A stretch of DNA of 64,000 bases. Source: an uncultured Pelagibacteraceae bacterium. GTDB lineage: Bacteria; Pseudomonadota; Alphaproteobacteria; Pelagibacterales; AG-422-B15. Under the pieces are notes generated by a model. That model saw only the letters and a program-made list of their open reading frames with translations, was not told where the DNA came from and did not search any database. The position numbers and the translations under genes are program-made. Positions 26,463 to 35,225 of this stretch are shown in pieces; position 1 is the first letter of the stretch; each line of letters starts with the position of its first letter. The stretch covers positions 179,424 through 243,423 of the forward strand of contig CACCAS010000003.1 in NCBI GenBank assembly GCA_902544065.1, written 5' to 3'.

Positions 26463-28317
26463 ATTTATTTTTAAGAAATATGATACAGATTCTATAATCA
26501 ATAGAAGAACAGCGATCATAACAATTGCAAAAGCAGGATTATTTACAATATTAGGTACAAGGCTTGCTTACTTGCAGATAGTAGACAAAGATAAATATGA
26601 AAAGCTGTCAGATAATAATCGAATTACTCATCGTTTATTAGAACCTCAAAGGGGTATTATATATGACCTACAAGGCAAGCCATTAGCTGTCAACCGTGAA
26701 AAATATGAAGTTGTGATCATTCGAGAGGAAACCTCAGACTATATAAAATCAATTGAAAATTTAAAAAAAATACTGCCAGACGTTCAAATAGATACCGAAA
26801 AATTATATTCAGAAATAAACAAAACAAAAAAATTTATACCTATAAAAGTACTAGATGATTTATCTTGGGATCAATTTTCCATGCTCAATGCAAACATACA
26901 TAAAGTAGATGGAATTTATCCTCAAATTGGATTTAAGAGATATTATACTAGCGGACCATCACATTCTCATATTATTGGGTACACCGCTCCTCTTGATAAA
27001 AAAGAAAAAGACACTAATACATTAGCTGATTTAAGCTCAGCAAAATCAGGAAAACTTGGTATTGAAAAATCAAAGGACTCTAATTTAAGAGGTAAATTGG
27101 GAAATAAAAATATTGAAGTCAATGCAAACGGAAGAGAAATAAGAGAATTAGACAGATATGAAAGCACTAGAGGTGAAAATATTCAACTTACAATTGATTC
27201 AGAACTACAAGATTATTGCTACAAAAGCCTTAATGGTCAAAGCGGATGTGTGGCAGTTACGAATGTTAAAACTGGAGAATTTTATGCATTAGTTTCATCA
27301 CCATCTTATGATCCAAACTTATTTTCTAAGAATATATCACTAGAAAAATGGAATTCTCTTACAGACAATATTTATAAACCTCTTATAAACAAATCAATTT
27401 CAAGTCAATATCCTCCCGGTTCAACTATTAAACCTTTTGTCGCACTGGCAGCATTAGAAAATGGAATCAGTGAAAATAAAGAAGTTTATTGTAATGGTAA
27501 ACATGAGATTAAAGATACAAGTCTTGAGTCAGGAATCAAAACCTTTCACTGTTGGAAGGAAGAAGGTCACGGCAAGGTCAACATGAATGAAGCGCTTAAA
27601 GTTTCATGTGATGTATATTTTTATCAAATATCAAGAAAAATTGGCATCAACAAAATTGCTGAGGTATGCAAAAGGTTTGGGTTTGGGCAAAATGTTTTTG
27701 AGTCATTTTATGAGGAAAAAAAGGGAATTGTTCCTTCAAAGAATTGGAAGTTAGAGTCTATTGGCACACCTTGGATGGTTGGAGAAACTCTTTCAGCAGG
27801 GATTGGACAGGGATATTTTCTTACAACTTCCGCACAATTAAGTCTCGCTTTAGGTCAATTAATTAATGGAGGAAAGAAAATAAATCCAACAATTGTCTTG
27901 AATAAAAAGAAAGATGCTCAAAAAAAGCAGAAAATACCATTAAACCTTGAACATTTAGCTATCATTAAGAAGGGTCTTGAGGATGCAACCAATACACAAG
28001 GGGGAACATCATATAGATCACGTATTTCTGGCAATCTTAAGATGGCTGGTAAAACTGGCACTTCTCAAGTTAGAGTTATTAGTTCGCAAGAAAGAGAAGA
28101 GGGATTAAAAAAGAATAATGAGTTACCTTGGGACAAGCGTGATCATGGCTTATTTATAGGATATGGACCAATAAATAATCCTCAATATGCAGTGTCAGTA
28201 ATAATGGAACACGGAGGAAGTGGCTCTGGAGCTGCAGCTCCAGTTGCTTCAAAAATATTCAAATATTTATTTAATAATAAATTAAATTTAAAAAGTAAGA
28301 GAATCTCCAATGTTTAG
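26446..28317 (+). CDS. mrdA: Penicillin-binding protein 2 (elongasome transpeptidase)
   Basis: Class B PBP that cross-links peptidoglycan in lateral wall growth. 623 aa: N-terminal anchor (ITIAKAGLFTILGTRLAYLQI), the conserved RLLEPQRGIIYDLQGKPLAVN, then the transpeptidase domain with the active-site serine in QYPPGSTIKPF (SxxK), KVSCDVYFYQIS (the SxD/N element as SCD) and AGKTGTSQVR (KTG). Its last codons overlap rodA by 8 bp. Confidence 0.96.
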   Translation: MSESNKFIFKKYDTDSIINRRTAIITIAKAGLFTILGTRLAYLQIVDKDKYEKLSDNNRITHRLLEPQRGIIYDLQGKPLAVNREKYEVVIIREETSDYIKSIENLKKILPDVQIDTEKLYSEINKTKKFIPIKVLDDLSWDQFSMLNANIHKVDGIYPQIGFKRYYTSGPSHSHIIGYTAPLDKKEKDTNTLADLSSAKSGKLGIEKSKDSNLRGKLGNKNIEVNANGREIRELDRYESTRGENIQLTIDSELQDYCYKSLNGQSGCVAVTNVKTGEFYALVSSPSYDPNLFSKNISLEKWNSLTDNIYKPLINKSISSQYPPGSTIKPFVALAALENGISENKEVYCNGKHEIKDTSLESGIKTFHCWKEEGHGKVNMNEALKVSCDVYFYQISRKIGINKIAEVCKRFGFGQNVFESFYEEKKGIVPSKNWKLESIGTPWMVGETLSAGIGQGYFLTTSAQLSLALGQLINGGKKINPTIVLNKKKDAQKKQKIPLNLEHLAIIKKGLEDATNTQGGTSYRSRISGNLKMAGKTGTSQVRVISSQEREEGLKKNNELPWDKRDHGLFIGYGPINNPQYAVSVIMEHGGSGSGAAAPVASKIFKYLFNNKLNLKSKRISNV

Positions 28318-29443
28318 TTACAGTAAAGCTGAAGCAACAATCTCTGATAAACTTAGATCCATAAATTATTTTTTACTATTTCTTATATGTACTATTTTTT
28401 TTATAGGAATTCTTGCACTTTATAGTATTTCTGATGGTAATTTTAGTGAATGGCCTATAAGGCATGTGCAACGATTCATCTTAGGCCTAATTATTTTTTT
28501 TATTGTAGCCTTGTTAGATTTAAAAATAATTTTCAGATTTGCATATCTAATTTTTATTGCCAGTATTGTCACCCTAATCATTTTGCCACTAGTTGGAGAT
28601 GAAATTAATGGTGCAAAAAGATGGATAAGTTTTGCAGGATTTAGTTTACAGCCATCAGAATTTGTAAAATATACTTTAATTTTAGCATTGGCTAAATATT
28701 TTCATTCCATGGAAGATTATCATGACAATTTTTTTTCTAAATTAATTGTACCTGGTTTTATAGTAATTATACCAGTTGCATTTGTTGCAATTCAGCCCGA
28801 TTTGGGAACTGCCTTGGTGATCTTTCTTGGTGGAGTGAGTGTTATATGGATCTCAGGTCTTAATTATAAATACTTTTTATCTGGGATTTTAGGGCTTGTT
28901 CTATCTCTACCAATCATGTGGCAGTATTTAAAGGGATACCAAAAAGAGAGAGTTTTCACTTTTTTTAATCCAGAGAGAGACCCCCTTGGAAATGGCTATC
29001 ATATAACTCAATCTAAGATTGCCTTAGGCTCTGGAGGTATTTTTGGCAAAGGTTATATGGAGGGCACCCAAAGCCATCTTAATTTTCTTCCCGAGATGCA
29101 AACAGACTTTATTTTCACAATGTTTGGAGAAGAGTTTGGATTTATTGGTTCTATAGTTCTGATTTTACTGTACATGGCATTAATTGGTATTTCTATTAGA
29201 ATGGCACTAACGTCTAAAAGTTTATTTAGTAAATTCTTATCTCTAGGAGTTTGTTCAGTATTCTTTATTTATGTTTTTGTAAATATTGGAATGGTGACAG
29301 GAATTCTACCTGTAGTTGGAGTCCCTTTGCCATTCATATCATACGGAGGAAGCTCCATGTTAGCTGTGATGTTTGGATTTGGACTGTTAACGAATTGTTA
29401 TGTTAATTATAATACAACTTTAACGAAGAGCAGTTTTATATAA
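28310..29443 (+). CDS. rodA: SEDS peptidoglycan glycosyltransferase RodA
   Basis: Multi-pass lipid II polymerase working with PBP2. 377 aa with about ten membrane helices. SEDS motifs: GAKRWISFAGFSLQPSEFVK, AIQPDLGTALVIFLGG, ERVFTFFNPERDPLGNGYHITQSK, FLPEMQTDFIFTMFGEEFGFIG and the signature region VVGVPLPFISYGGSSML. Last gene of the mre operon; the amidinotransferase gene converges from the other strand 2 bp away. Confidence 0.97.
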   Translation: MFSYSKAEATISDKLRSINYFLLFLICTIFFIGILALYSISDGNFSEWPIRHVQRFILGLIIFFIVALLDLKIIFRFAYLIFIASIVTLIILPLVGDEINGAKRWISFAGFSLQPSEFVKYTLILALAKYFHSMEDYHDNFFSKLIVPGFIVIIPVAFVAIQPDLGTALVIFLGGVSVIWISGLNYKYFLSGILGLVLSLPIMWQYLKGYQKERVFTFFNPERDPLGNGYHITQSKIALGSGGIFGKGYMEGTQSHLNFLPEMQTDFIFTMFGEEFGFIGSIVLILLYMALIGISIRMALTSKSLFSKFLSLGVCSVFFIYVFVNIGMVTGILPVVGVPLPFISYGGSSMLAVMFGFGLLTNCYVNYNTTLTKSSFI

Positions 29444-29445
29444 AA

Positions 29446-30552
29446 TTATTGTTTTGGAAAGTAATCTTCTTTTTGACCTTCACGATATACATCTGTGGTT
29501 GCGCAGTGAAGTGCGCCACCAAACGGATAAGCATCTCTAAAAGGGATAGGAATAACTTCAAAACCTAATTTACTAATTTGTTCACATTGATAGACCTCAC
29601 TTTCTTCTACGCACACAGTTTTTGGATCTATGACCAAAACATTCATACTTAACCAAATACTAGAATAGCATAAAGGAGGTGGTTCATTATGGGCAGGCTG
29701 AGCTGCATCTATAATTTGCCAATCATTACGCTCAAATATTTTTCTCTGGTCATCAGGTAACCGCCTTGTTGGGTTATTAATTATGAGACCTGGTTTTAAA
29801 GGAGTGAATGTTGCATCTATATGAATAGGATATGGATCACCTGGAAAATTCAAGGTATGAACTCTATGTTCTTTAAAATGTCTCTTGAGCCAATTGCTAC
29901 CTTTTAAATTCGTTGTAAAACCATGCTGTACGAATAAATCTTTTCCCATTCTTAGAATATCTGCGGCATCAAATAAAATTTCTTTTTCGGTAGTTACAAA
30001 TTTTCTTTTTGCAACCATGTCTAATCTTTCATCTATTGATATTTCGTCATTTAAATAATTTTCTCGATAACTACTATCTGTTAATCTTGGTTTAGGTGCA
30101 GTTTCCATTCTCATCTCAGGATCTTCATTGTAATATTTCTCTAGTAATGGTCTGTAACAAAGATATTCAAACCACCTGGACCTATAGGACATTGTAGCTT
30201 CAAGCATTTCATTCCCAAGAGTAAGAATTACATCTCGAGGAGGCATACAGCCAAACATTGATTCATTTTTCCAGTCGGGTGTGGAAATTTTTTGATTAAA
30301 GTCAAGTGGAGTGGGTCGATCAACTTTCACCCCTCTTTTTTCTAAAATATTTGAAAAATTATCTAGTTGATGATTAGCCTTATGAATAGACTCTTCACTT
30401 CGGGGGCCATGCATTCCCTTCATATCGCTATCTTTAGGTATTTTAGGGTCAGTGGCAGGCTCAGCGGGTGGTATACAACAGTTATCTGCTTTTCCAACTA
30501 TTATATGTTTTAGGGGATCCCATTCATTCCAGGAATTTACAATTTTAACCAT
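29446..30552 (-). CDS. L-arginine:glycine-type amidinotransferase
   Basis: 368 aa member of the guanidino-group transferase fold. Moves the amidino group of arginine to an amine acceptor, classically glycine, giving guanidinoacetate and ornithine. Start VNSWNEWDPLKHIIVGKADN matches mitochondrial GATM/AmtA. The active-site residues are present: FDAADILRMGKDLFVQ (Asp), PIHIDATFTPLKPGLI (His/Asp), and the nucleophile Cys350 in GGALHCATTDVYREG. The acceptor may differ from glycine. It is next to a polar amino-acid ABC importer (32.9-35.2 kb) that could bring in arginine. Confidence 0.88.
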   Translation of the reverse strand: MVKIVNSWNEWDPLKHIIVGKADNCCIPPAEPATDPKIPKDSDMKGMHGPRSEESIHKANHQLDNFSNILEKRGVKVDRPTPLDFNQKISTPDWKNESMFGCMPPRDVILTLGNEMLEATMSYRSRWFEYLCYRPLLEKYYNEDPEMRMETAPKPRLTDSSYRENYLNDEISIDERLDMVAKRKFVTTEKEILFDAADILRMGKDLFVQHGFTTNLKGSNWLKRHFKEHRVHTLNFPGDPYPIHIDATFTPLKPGLIINNPTRRLPDDQRKIFERNDWQIIDAAQPAHNEPPPLCYSSIWLSMNVLVIDPKTVCVEESEVYQCEQISKLGFEVIPIPFRDAYPFGGALHCATTDVYREGQKEDYFPKQ

Positions 30553-30646
30553 AGGTCTCTAACAGTGAATTTGAAGAATAATGCCTTGAATTCAAACTAA
30601 ATTGAAAGTAATAGTCAAGCAATTTTCATTAAACAAGGAGTTGGTC

Positions 30647-32167
30647 TTGCTAAGTAATAATGAGAGTTATGACATAATTATCGTTGGTTCAAGCCTGTTA
30701 GGACAGATTTGTGCATTGCTGTGTGGTAAACTTAATCTAAAAACATTATTAATCTCAAAAAATTTTATTAATGAAAATACCATAAAAGAGGTCTCGTTTG
30801 ATGACGAAACAGCAAGGTTATTAGAAAGCATCGGAGTTTATTCCAAGATTAAGGATGTAATCAATACGCCTACTTATACTGATTTAGTGACCACAGGATC
30901 TAAAATTGTACAGCGAAGTCCTGTCATTAAAACAAAGAATAGTTTTCCCTCTTTATTAACATTTATCCCAGGTGATCTTGAAGATAAAATGCTTAAGATT
31001 TGCAGTGAAGCTTCAAATATAAAGGTAATTGATAATTTTATCATTTCTCATATTGAGAGTGACACAAACAGTTGTTATCTTAAAAACGGCAATAGTACAA
31101 TTAAAGTTGAAGCACCTTTTTTGATTTGCTCAGACGAAAGTGATGAATTTATAAAAAAGAAACTAAATATTAAATATGATGACCTTGGTTATGTAAGAGA
31201 GTGGCTTATGGTGGATATCTCACTTAAAAGTGGAGAGGATCTAGAAAACGTTTATAGACAGATATGCGATCCGATCAGACCAACATCATATGTTGCACTT
31301 TCTGAGACATGCTACCGATTTCAATTCCAGCTATTAACTGGAGAAAAAAAAGAGGATATGTGTTCAATAAGTAAAGTTCATGATTTAATTTCAAATTGGT
31401 TAACTCCTCATCAGTATAATATTAAATATTTAACGACTTTTGAGTTTAAGGGAAGATGTGCAAGTAATTTCAAAAAAGAAAATATTTTTCTAATTGGTAA
31501 AGCTGCATACCAGATTCCACCATATGCAGCACAAAGTTTAAATAGTGGAATAAGAGATGTAGCAAATCTCATTTGGAAAATAAACTTAATTAAAAATAAT
31601 AAGGCTAAAAATAATATTATTTATTCCTATAACATTGAGCGAAATGCGAAAATTAGACAAACAATTAAGTCCTCTATTGCGTTAGGACAGCTAATTGACT
31701 CTATTTCCGTTGCCCTTCAAAATAAAACTCCTCTTGAAGAAGCTATAGCGCCTGAAGCGCGGGAGCAAGCATTTGGCAAGATGAGTAAATTAGGCGATGA
31801 TGCTAATGAGCCAGGTATTTACAATTCCTTAACTCGCGATAACTATTCGGGCCAACGTTTAGCAAAAAATATTAAAGATAAAAATAATATCCTAATAGAT
31901 ATTGATAAAAGTATAGGGTTTAATTTTGCGATAATTTCGAGAAATGATATCTATAAACGTCTTGAAAATGAAACTATAAGCAAATTAAAAGAACTTGATT
32001 GTAAATTTTTATGTAATATTCATGAAATTGAATTGGATCCAAATCTCACAGAAGTTTTGACAATGGGAGATATTATATTAAGGCCTGATATGAAAATATT
32101 TGGAGTATCATCGAAGAAACTAACTACTGAACAAATCTGTAAAGATTTGTTGTGCCAAGTAACTTAG
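30647..32167 (+). CDS. Degenerate MhpA/UbiH-type FAD hydroxylase-like protein
   Basis: 506 aa with the architecture of aromatic-ring hydroxylases (FAD_binding_3) plus the thioredoxin-like C-terminal domain ending GDIILRPDMKIFGVSSK, as in MhpA. The TTG at 30647 (MLSNNESYDIIIVG) is 6 bp after AAGGAG and is preferred to a TTG at 30602. Key FAD motifs are altered: the GxGxxG loop reads GSSLLG, and the GDAAH motif reads GKAAYQIPPYAAQSLNSGIRD, so the conserved Asp and His are Lys and Tyr. Flavin binding or hydroxylase activity is uncertain. Divergent from the amidinotransferase. Confidence 0.75.
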   Translation: MLSNNESYDIIIVGSSLLGQICALLCGKLNLKTLLISKNFINENTIKEVSFDDETARLLESIGVYSKIKDVINTPTYTDLVTTGSKIVQRSPVIKTKNSFPSLLTFIPGDLEDKMLKICSEASNIKVIDNFIISHIESDTNSCYLKNGNSTIKVEAPFLICSDESDEFIKKKLNIKYDDLGYVREWLMVDISLKSGEDLENVYRQICDPIRPTSYVALSETCYRFQFQLLTGEKKEDMCSISKVHDLISNWLTPHQYNIKYLTTFEFKGRCASNFKKENIFLIGKAAYQIPPYAAQSLNSGIRDVANLIWKINLIKNNKAKNNIIYSYNIERNAKIRQTIKSSIALGQLIDSISVALQNKTPLEEAIAPEAREQAFGKMSKLGDDANEPGIYNSLTRDNYSGQRLAKNIKDKNNILIDIDKSIGFNFAIISRNDIYKRLENETISKLKELDCKFLCNIHEIELDPNLTEVLTMGDIILRPDMKIFGVSSKKLTTEQICKDLLCQVT

Positions 32168-32186
32168 AATCAAATGTTTAAAAAAT

Positions 32187-32230
32187 GCTTAAAATTGAGT
32201 GGTAAAAATATCACAATTTCTTTTTTAAGC
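32187..32230 (+). terminator. Possible terminator hairpin after the hydroxylase-like gene
   Basis: GCTTAAAA (32187-32194) pairs with TTTTAAGC (32223-32230), with inner TTG/CAA pairing, 20 bp after the preceding stop. The stem is AT-rich and the T-run lies inside its 3' arm, so this is a weak, uncertain terminator. Confidence 0.3.
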
Positions 32231-32351
32231 AAAATAATCTTTTAAAATCAATATATTAAAGATTACAAGAAACTTGTTTAGCCATATTTTGAAGCTAAAG
32301 TCCTTATAAATACTATATGTAGTATTTAACAACATAACATAAGGGGGAGTT

Positions 32352-32567
32352 ATGATTAGAAACGCACAAAACGCAATAAAAGCCCTAACAAGCCTTGGAC
32401 TTTCATTATTGGCACTGGGAATAGTGATAGGCCTATTAAGTGGTGGTAGCCTGCCATTTGTTGGAAATATTGCTAGTAATATAGTTTCTCTTGTAAGCCA
32501 ATTAGGTAATGCAGGTGTAGTCGGATTGATTGCAGTCGGTGTTATTCTTTGGCTGTTTCGAGACTAA
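32352..32567 (+). CDS. Small two-helix membrane protein (paralogue 1)
   Basis: 71 aa with two hydrophobic segments (LGLSLLALGIVIGLLSGG and GVVGLIAVGVILWLF) separated by PFVGNIASNIVSLVSQLGNA. A strong AAGGGGGAG site precedes the ATG, suggesting high expression. The next gene encodes a clear paralogue: PFVG/PFLG, the spaced LG..GVVG and the aromatic C-terminal helix are shared. No named family is recognised. It lies between the hydroxylase-like gene and the ABC importer. Confidence 0.78.
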   Translation: MIRNAQNAIKALTSLGLSLLALGIVIGLLSGGSLPFVGNIASNIVSLVSQLGNAGVVGLIAVGVILWLFRD

Positions 32568-32574
32568 TTAAACT

Positions 32575-32604
32575 TTCACTTCCTTGCATTAGCAGGGAAG
32601 TGAA
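32575..32604 (+). terminator. Intercistronic 13-bp hairpin between the two small membrane-protein genes
   Basis: TTCACTTCCTTGC (32575-32587), loop ATTA, GCAGGGAAGTGAA (32592-32604), with one G-U pair. This is a very stable stem but is followed only by TTTAAGG, so it may be an RNA-processing or stability barrier rather than an efficient terminator. The next gene's AAGG site starts 4 bp later. Confidence 0.6.
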
Positions 32605-32617
32605 TTTAAGGTAACTA

Positions 32618-32845
32618 ATGATATCCAGAATTAAGCAAATATTGAGAGAAATCATAGATTTTGGTTTGCTGCTTGTTGCTATTGCAATAATCCTGGAAGT
32701 TCTTTTTGGCCCTTCATCACCGTTTTTAGGTAAAGGCATCACTGACAACCTAGTTGGATTATTTAACCGACTTGGTAGTGAAGGTGTTGTTGGCATCATA
32801 TCTGTTGCAATAATAATTTATCTTTGGAATAGACTGCAGAAATAA
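32618..32845 (+). CDS. Small two-helix membrane protein (paralogue 2)
   Basis: 75 aa: short amphipathic/basic start (MISRIKQILREIIDFG), helix LLLVAIAIILEVLFG, the loop PSSPFLGKGITDNLVGLFNRLGSE, and a second helix GVVGIISVAIIIYLWNRLQK. Its similarity to the preceding 71-aa protein across the whole length indicates a tandem duplication. It is read about 50 bp after it, past a strong hairpin. Function unknown. Confidence 0.78.
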   Translation: MISRIKQILREIIDFGLLLVAIAIILEVLFGPSSPFLGKGITDNLVGLFNRLGSEGVVGIISVAIIIYLWNRLQK

Positions 32846-32930
32846 TACTGAAAAACTTACATTTTCCTTGCTCATTTCATTTTTTTATTAGAACCTAGCT
32901 ATCTATTTATTAGAAATTGGAGGTATTTAA

Positions 32931-33764
32931 GTGAGAAATTTAAAATCAATAATAGTAGGACTAATAATATCAGCACTTTCAACAGTTGCGTTTGCTGATG
33001 GCCACTGGTCTACTATAAAAATAGGTACAGAAGGTGCCTATGAGCCATGGAACTTTACAGACTCGGATGGCAACCTTGTTGGAGCAGAATTAGATCTTGC
33101 AAGAGACTTGTGCGCTCGTATGAACGCTGAATGTGAATTTGTACAGCAAGACTGGGATGGAATTATTCCTGCTTTAGTGAATGGAAAGTATGATGTAATT
33201 ATGGCTGGGATGTCTGTTACGGAAGAACGAAAAAAAACAATAAGCTTTTCTAAAGCTTACATGACTGAGCCAGCGAGATTTTTTTCATTAAATAGCTCGC
33301 CATTAAGTACATTCTCATCAGCAAAAAATTTAAATTTAGATGACGATGGAGATGCAACTGCTGGAACTATTAACGCTCTAAACAATGCAATGAAAGGCAT
33401 GAACGTTGGTGTCACGGTTGCAACAATACATGAGGATTTTGCAAACAAATATCTTGACTCAAATCTAAAGGTTTATCCTACTCAAGACGAGATGAATCTT
33501 GATCTTGCAGCCGGAAGAATTGATGCAATGTTATGTGACGTTGGTACCGCAGAGGCATTTATGGAAACAGCAGGTGGATCAGATGTTGTAACTTTTGGTC
33601 CAAATGTATTTGGAGGCTTGCTCGGTGAAGGTGTAGGAGCTGGTATCAGACAAGGTGATGCAGATTTAAAGGCAATGTTTGATAAAGCTATTGCTGATGC
33701 AGCTGCCGATGGAACTATTTCTAAAATTTCTATGCAATGGTTTGGAAAAGACTTGGCTCCATAA
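32931..33764 (+). CDS. Polar amino-acid/opine ABC transporter substrate-binding protein
   Basis: Periplasmic receptor of the His/Lys-Arg-Orn/octopine (SBP_bac_3) family. 277 aa; GTG start with GGAGG 7 bp upstream. Signal peptide cleaves after STVAFA. Mature start DGHWSTIKIGTEGAYEPWNF, then the family motif ELDLARDLCARMNAECEFVQQDWDGIIPALVNGKYDVI and MSVTEERKKTISFSKAYM; the Arg/Glu pair that clamps the amino-acid carboxylate is expected here. Likely ligands are arginine, ornithine, opines or related cationic compounds. A terminator separates it from the permeases, so it should be made in excess. Confidence 0.92.
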   Translation: MRNLKSIIVGLIISALSTVAFADGHWSTIKIGTEGAYEPWNFTDSDGNLVGAELDLARDLCARMNAECEFVQQDWDGIIPALVNGKYDVIMAGMSVTEERKKTISFSKAYMTEPARFFSLNSSPLSTFSSAKNLNLDDDGDATAGTINALNNAMKGMNVGVTVATIHEDFANKYLDSNLKVYPTQDEMNLDLAAGRIDAMLCDVGTAEAFMETAGGSDVVTFGPNVFGGLLGEGVGAGIRQGDADLKAMFDKAIADAAADGTISKISMQWFGKDLAP

Positions 33765-33785
33765 TTTTGAAAAGAATAATATAAT

Positions 33786-33821
33786 AAAACGGCTGTTTTC
33801 TTAAAGCAGCCGTTTTTTTTT
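33786..33821 (+). terminator. Rho-independent terminator between binding-protein and permease genes
   Basis: AAAACGGCTG (33786-33795), 11-nt loop, CAGCCGTTTT (33807-33816), then an uninterrupted T-run to 33821. A perfect 10-bp stem. The first permease ATG is only 10 bp further on with no clear ribosome-binding site, so permease expression probably depends on partial read-through, giving more binding protein than permease. Confidence 0.9.
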
Positions 33822-33831
33822 ATCTAAATAT

Positions 33832-34545
33832 ATGTTTGATGTTTTTGCATTAGGTCCAACTGGATGGGGAGATGAGATGCTCATGGGTGCCGTAATGACG
33901 GTTCTTGTCAGTTCATCTTCTTTATTACTAGGAATAACAATAGGAATAGTATTTGCGGCATGTAAGTTATCTAATTTTTTTATTCTCAGAGTTATTGCAG
34001 AAGTTTATACAACAATTATTAGAGGCATACCTGAGCTTTTAGTAATCTATTTACTTTTTTTTGGAGGTAGTAGTGCCGTAATGTATCTGGCTAAGATATT
34101 TGGATATATTGGTTATATTGAACTTAATGCATTTACAATTGGCACTATTGCTGTTGGAGCAATCTCAGGCGCATATTCGACAGAAGTAATAAGGGGAGCA
34201 GTTAACTCAGTGCCTAAAGGACAGTTTGAAGTTGGTAAAACGCTGGGTCTAGGCGGATATAGTTTATATGGAAGAATAATTTTTCCTCAAGTTGCGCGTA
34301 TCGCATTGCCAGGTATCGGGAATGTCTGGCAAATCACATTGAAAGACACAGCATTAATAAGTGTAACAGGTCTTGTAGAAATTATGAGACAGTCACGTAT
34401 TGCCGCTGGCTCAACTCATGAACCATTTATATTTTATACTGCGGCAATAATCTTATATTTATTAATAACCCGTCTTTCGAATATTTTTTTCGATAGCGCT
34501 GAAAAGAAATATTCAAAAGGGTATGTTTCTAAGGAGGCTTTATGA
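33832..34545 (+). CDS. ABC transporter permease, HisQ/OccQ type
   Basis: Inner-membrane permease of the polar amino-acid uptake family. 237 aa with five predicted helices. The start MFDVFALGPTGWGDEMLMGAVMT matches the usual N-terminus (FGPxGWGDxLLxG), so the ATG at 33832 is kept despite no visible ribosome site. Family motifs: VYTTIIRGIPELLVIYLLFFG and the ATPase-coupling EAA loop EVGKTLGLGGYSLYGRIIFPQVARIALPGIGN. Overlaps the next permease (ATGA). Confidence 0.92.
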   Translation: MFDVFALGPTGWGDEMLMGAVMTVLVSSSSLLLGITIGIVFAACKLSNFFILRVIAEVYTTIIRGIPELLVIYLLFFGGSSAVMYLAKIFGYIGYIELNAFTIGTIAVGAISGAYSTEVIRGAVNSVPKGQFEVGKTLGLGGYSLYGRIIFPQVARIALPGIGNVWQITLKDTALISVTGLVEIMRQSRIAAGSTHEPFIFYTAAIILYLLITRLSNIFFDSAEKKYSKGYVSKEAL

Positions 34546-35225
34546 GACTCGATCTAATGTATGAGTCATTCTTTAAAATAGTTGAAGGAATCCCTCTTAC
34601 TTTACAGGTAGTCTCAATCTCTACAATATTAGGAATTGTTCTTGCCGTAGCAGTTGCTTTAATGAGAATTTCTGGGAGCAAATTAATGTCTTTGCCCGCT
34701 TACTATTTTGTTTATCTTATAAGAGGTACACCTCTGCTATTACAACTATACTTTGTTTATTATGGTCTAAGTCAATTCGAATTCATTAGAGAAAGTATAC
34801 TATGGCCATTACTAAAAGAACCATTTTGGTGTGGAATAATTACTCTTACCATAAGTACTGGAGCATACTCATCAGAAATTATTCGTGGAGGTATATTATC
34901 TGTTTCAAAAAATTATATCGAAGCCTCAAGTGCACTCGGATTATCGCGGGCAAAGACATTTATGTTAGTTACATTACCTATTACAGTGAGACAGGCGCTT
35001 CCTGCATACGGCAATGAACTTATCTTGATGGTTAAGGCAAGTTCTCTCATTTCCATTGTTACCCTGATGGAAATAACTGGGATAGCAAGAACAATTATAT
35101 CTAAAACTTATGCTCCTGTTGAAATATTCCTGGTAGCTGGTTCAATTTATTTAGCTATAAATTTCATAATTGTTATATTTGTTAACCTTGCAGAAAGAAG
35201 GCTTGGAATTGAAAAAGCTACCTAA
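34542..35225 (+). CDS. ABC transporter permease, HisM/OccM type
   Basis: Second permease of the heterodimer. 227 aa. Motifs YYFVYLIRGTPLLLQLYFVYYGLSQ and the EAA loop EASSALGLSRAKTFMLVTLPITVRQALPAYGNELI. Translationally coupled to the first permease. The usual ATP-binding subunit (HisP/OccP) is not here: the next gene, on the other strand, is an acetyltransferase. The importer must use an ATPase encoded elsewhere. Confidence 0.92.
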   Translation: MRLDLMYESFFKIVEGIPLTLQVVSISTILGIVLAVAVALMRISGSKLMSLPAYYFVYLIRGTPLLLQLYFVYYGLSQFEFIRESILWPLLKEPFWCGIITLTISTGAYSSEIIRGGILSVSKNYIEASSALGLSRAKTFMLVTLPITVRQALPAYGNELILMVKASSLISIVTLMEITGIARTIISKTYAPVEIFLVAGSIYLAINFIIVIFVNLAERRLGIEKAT

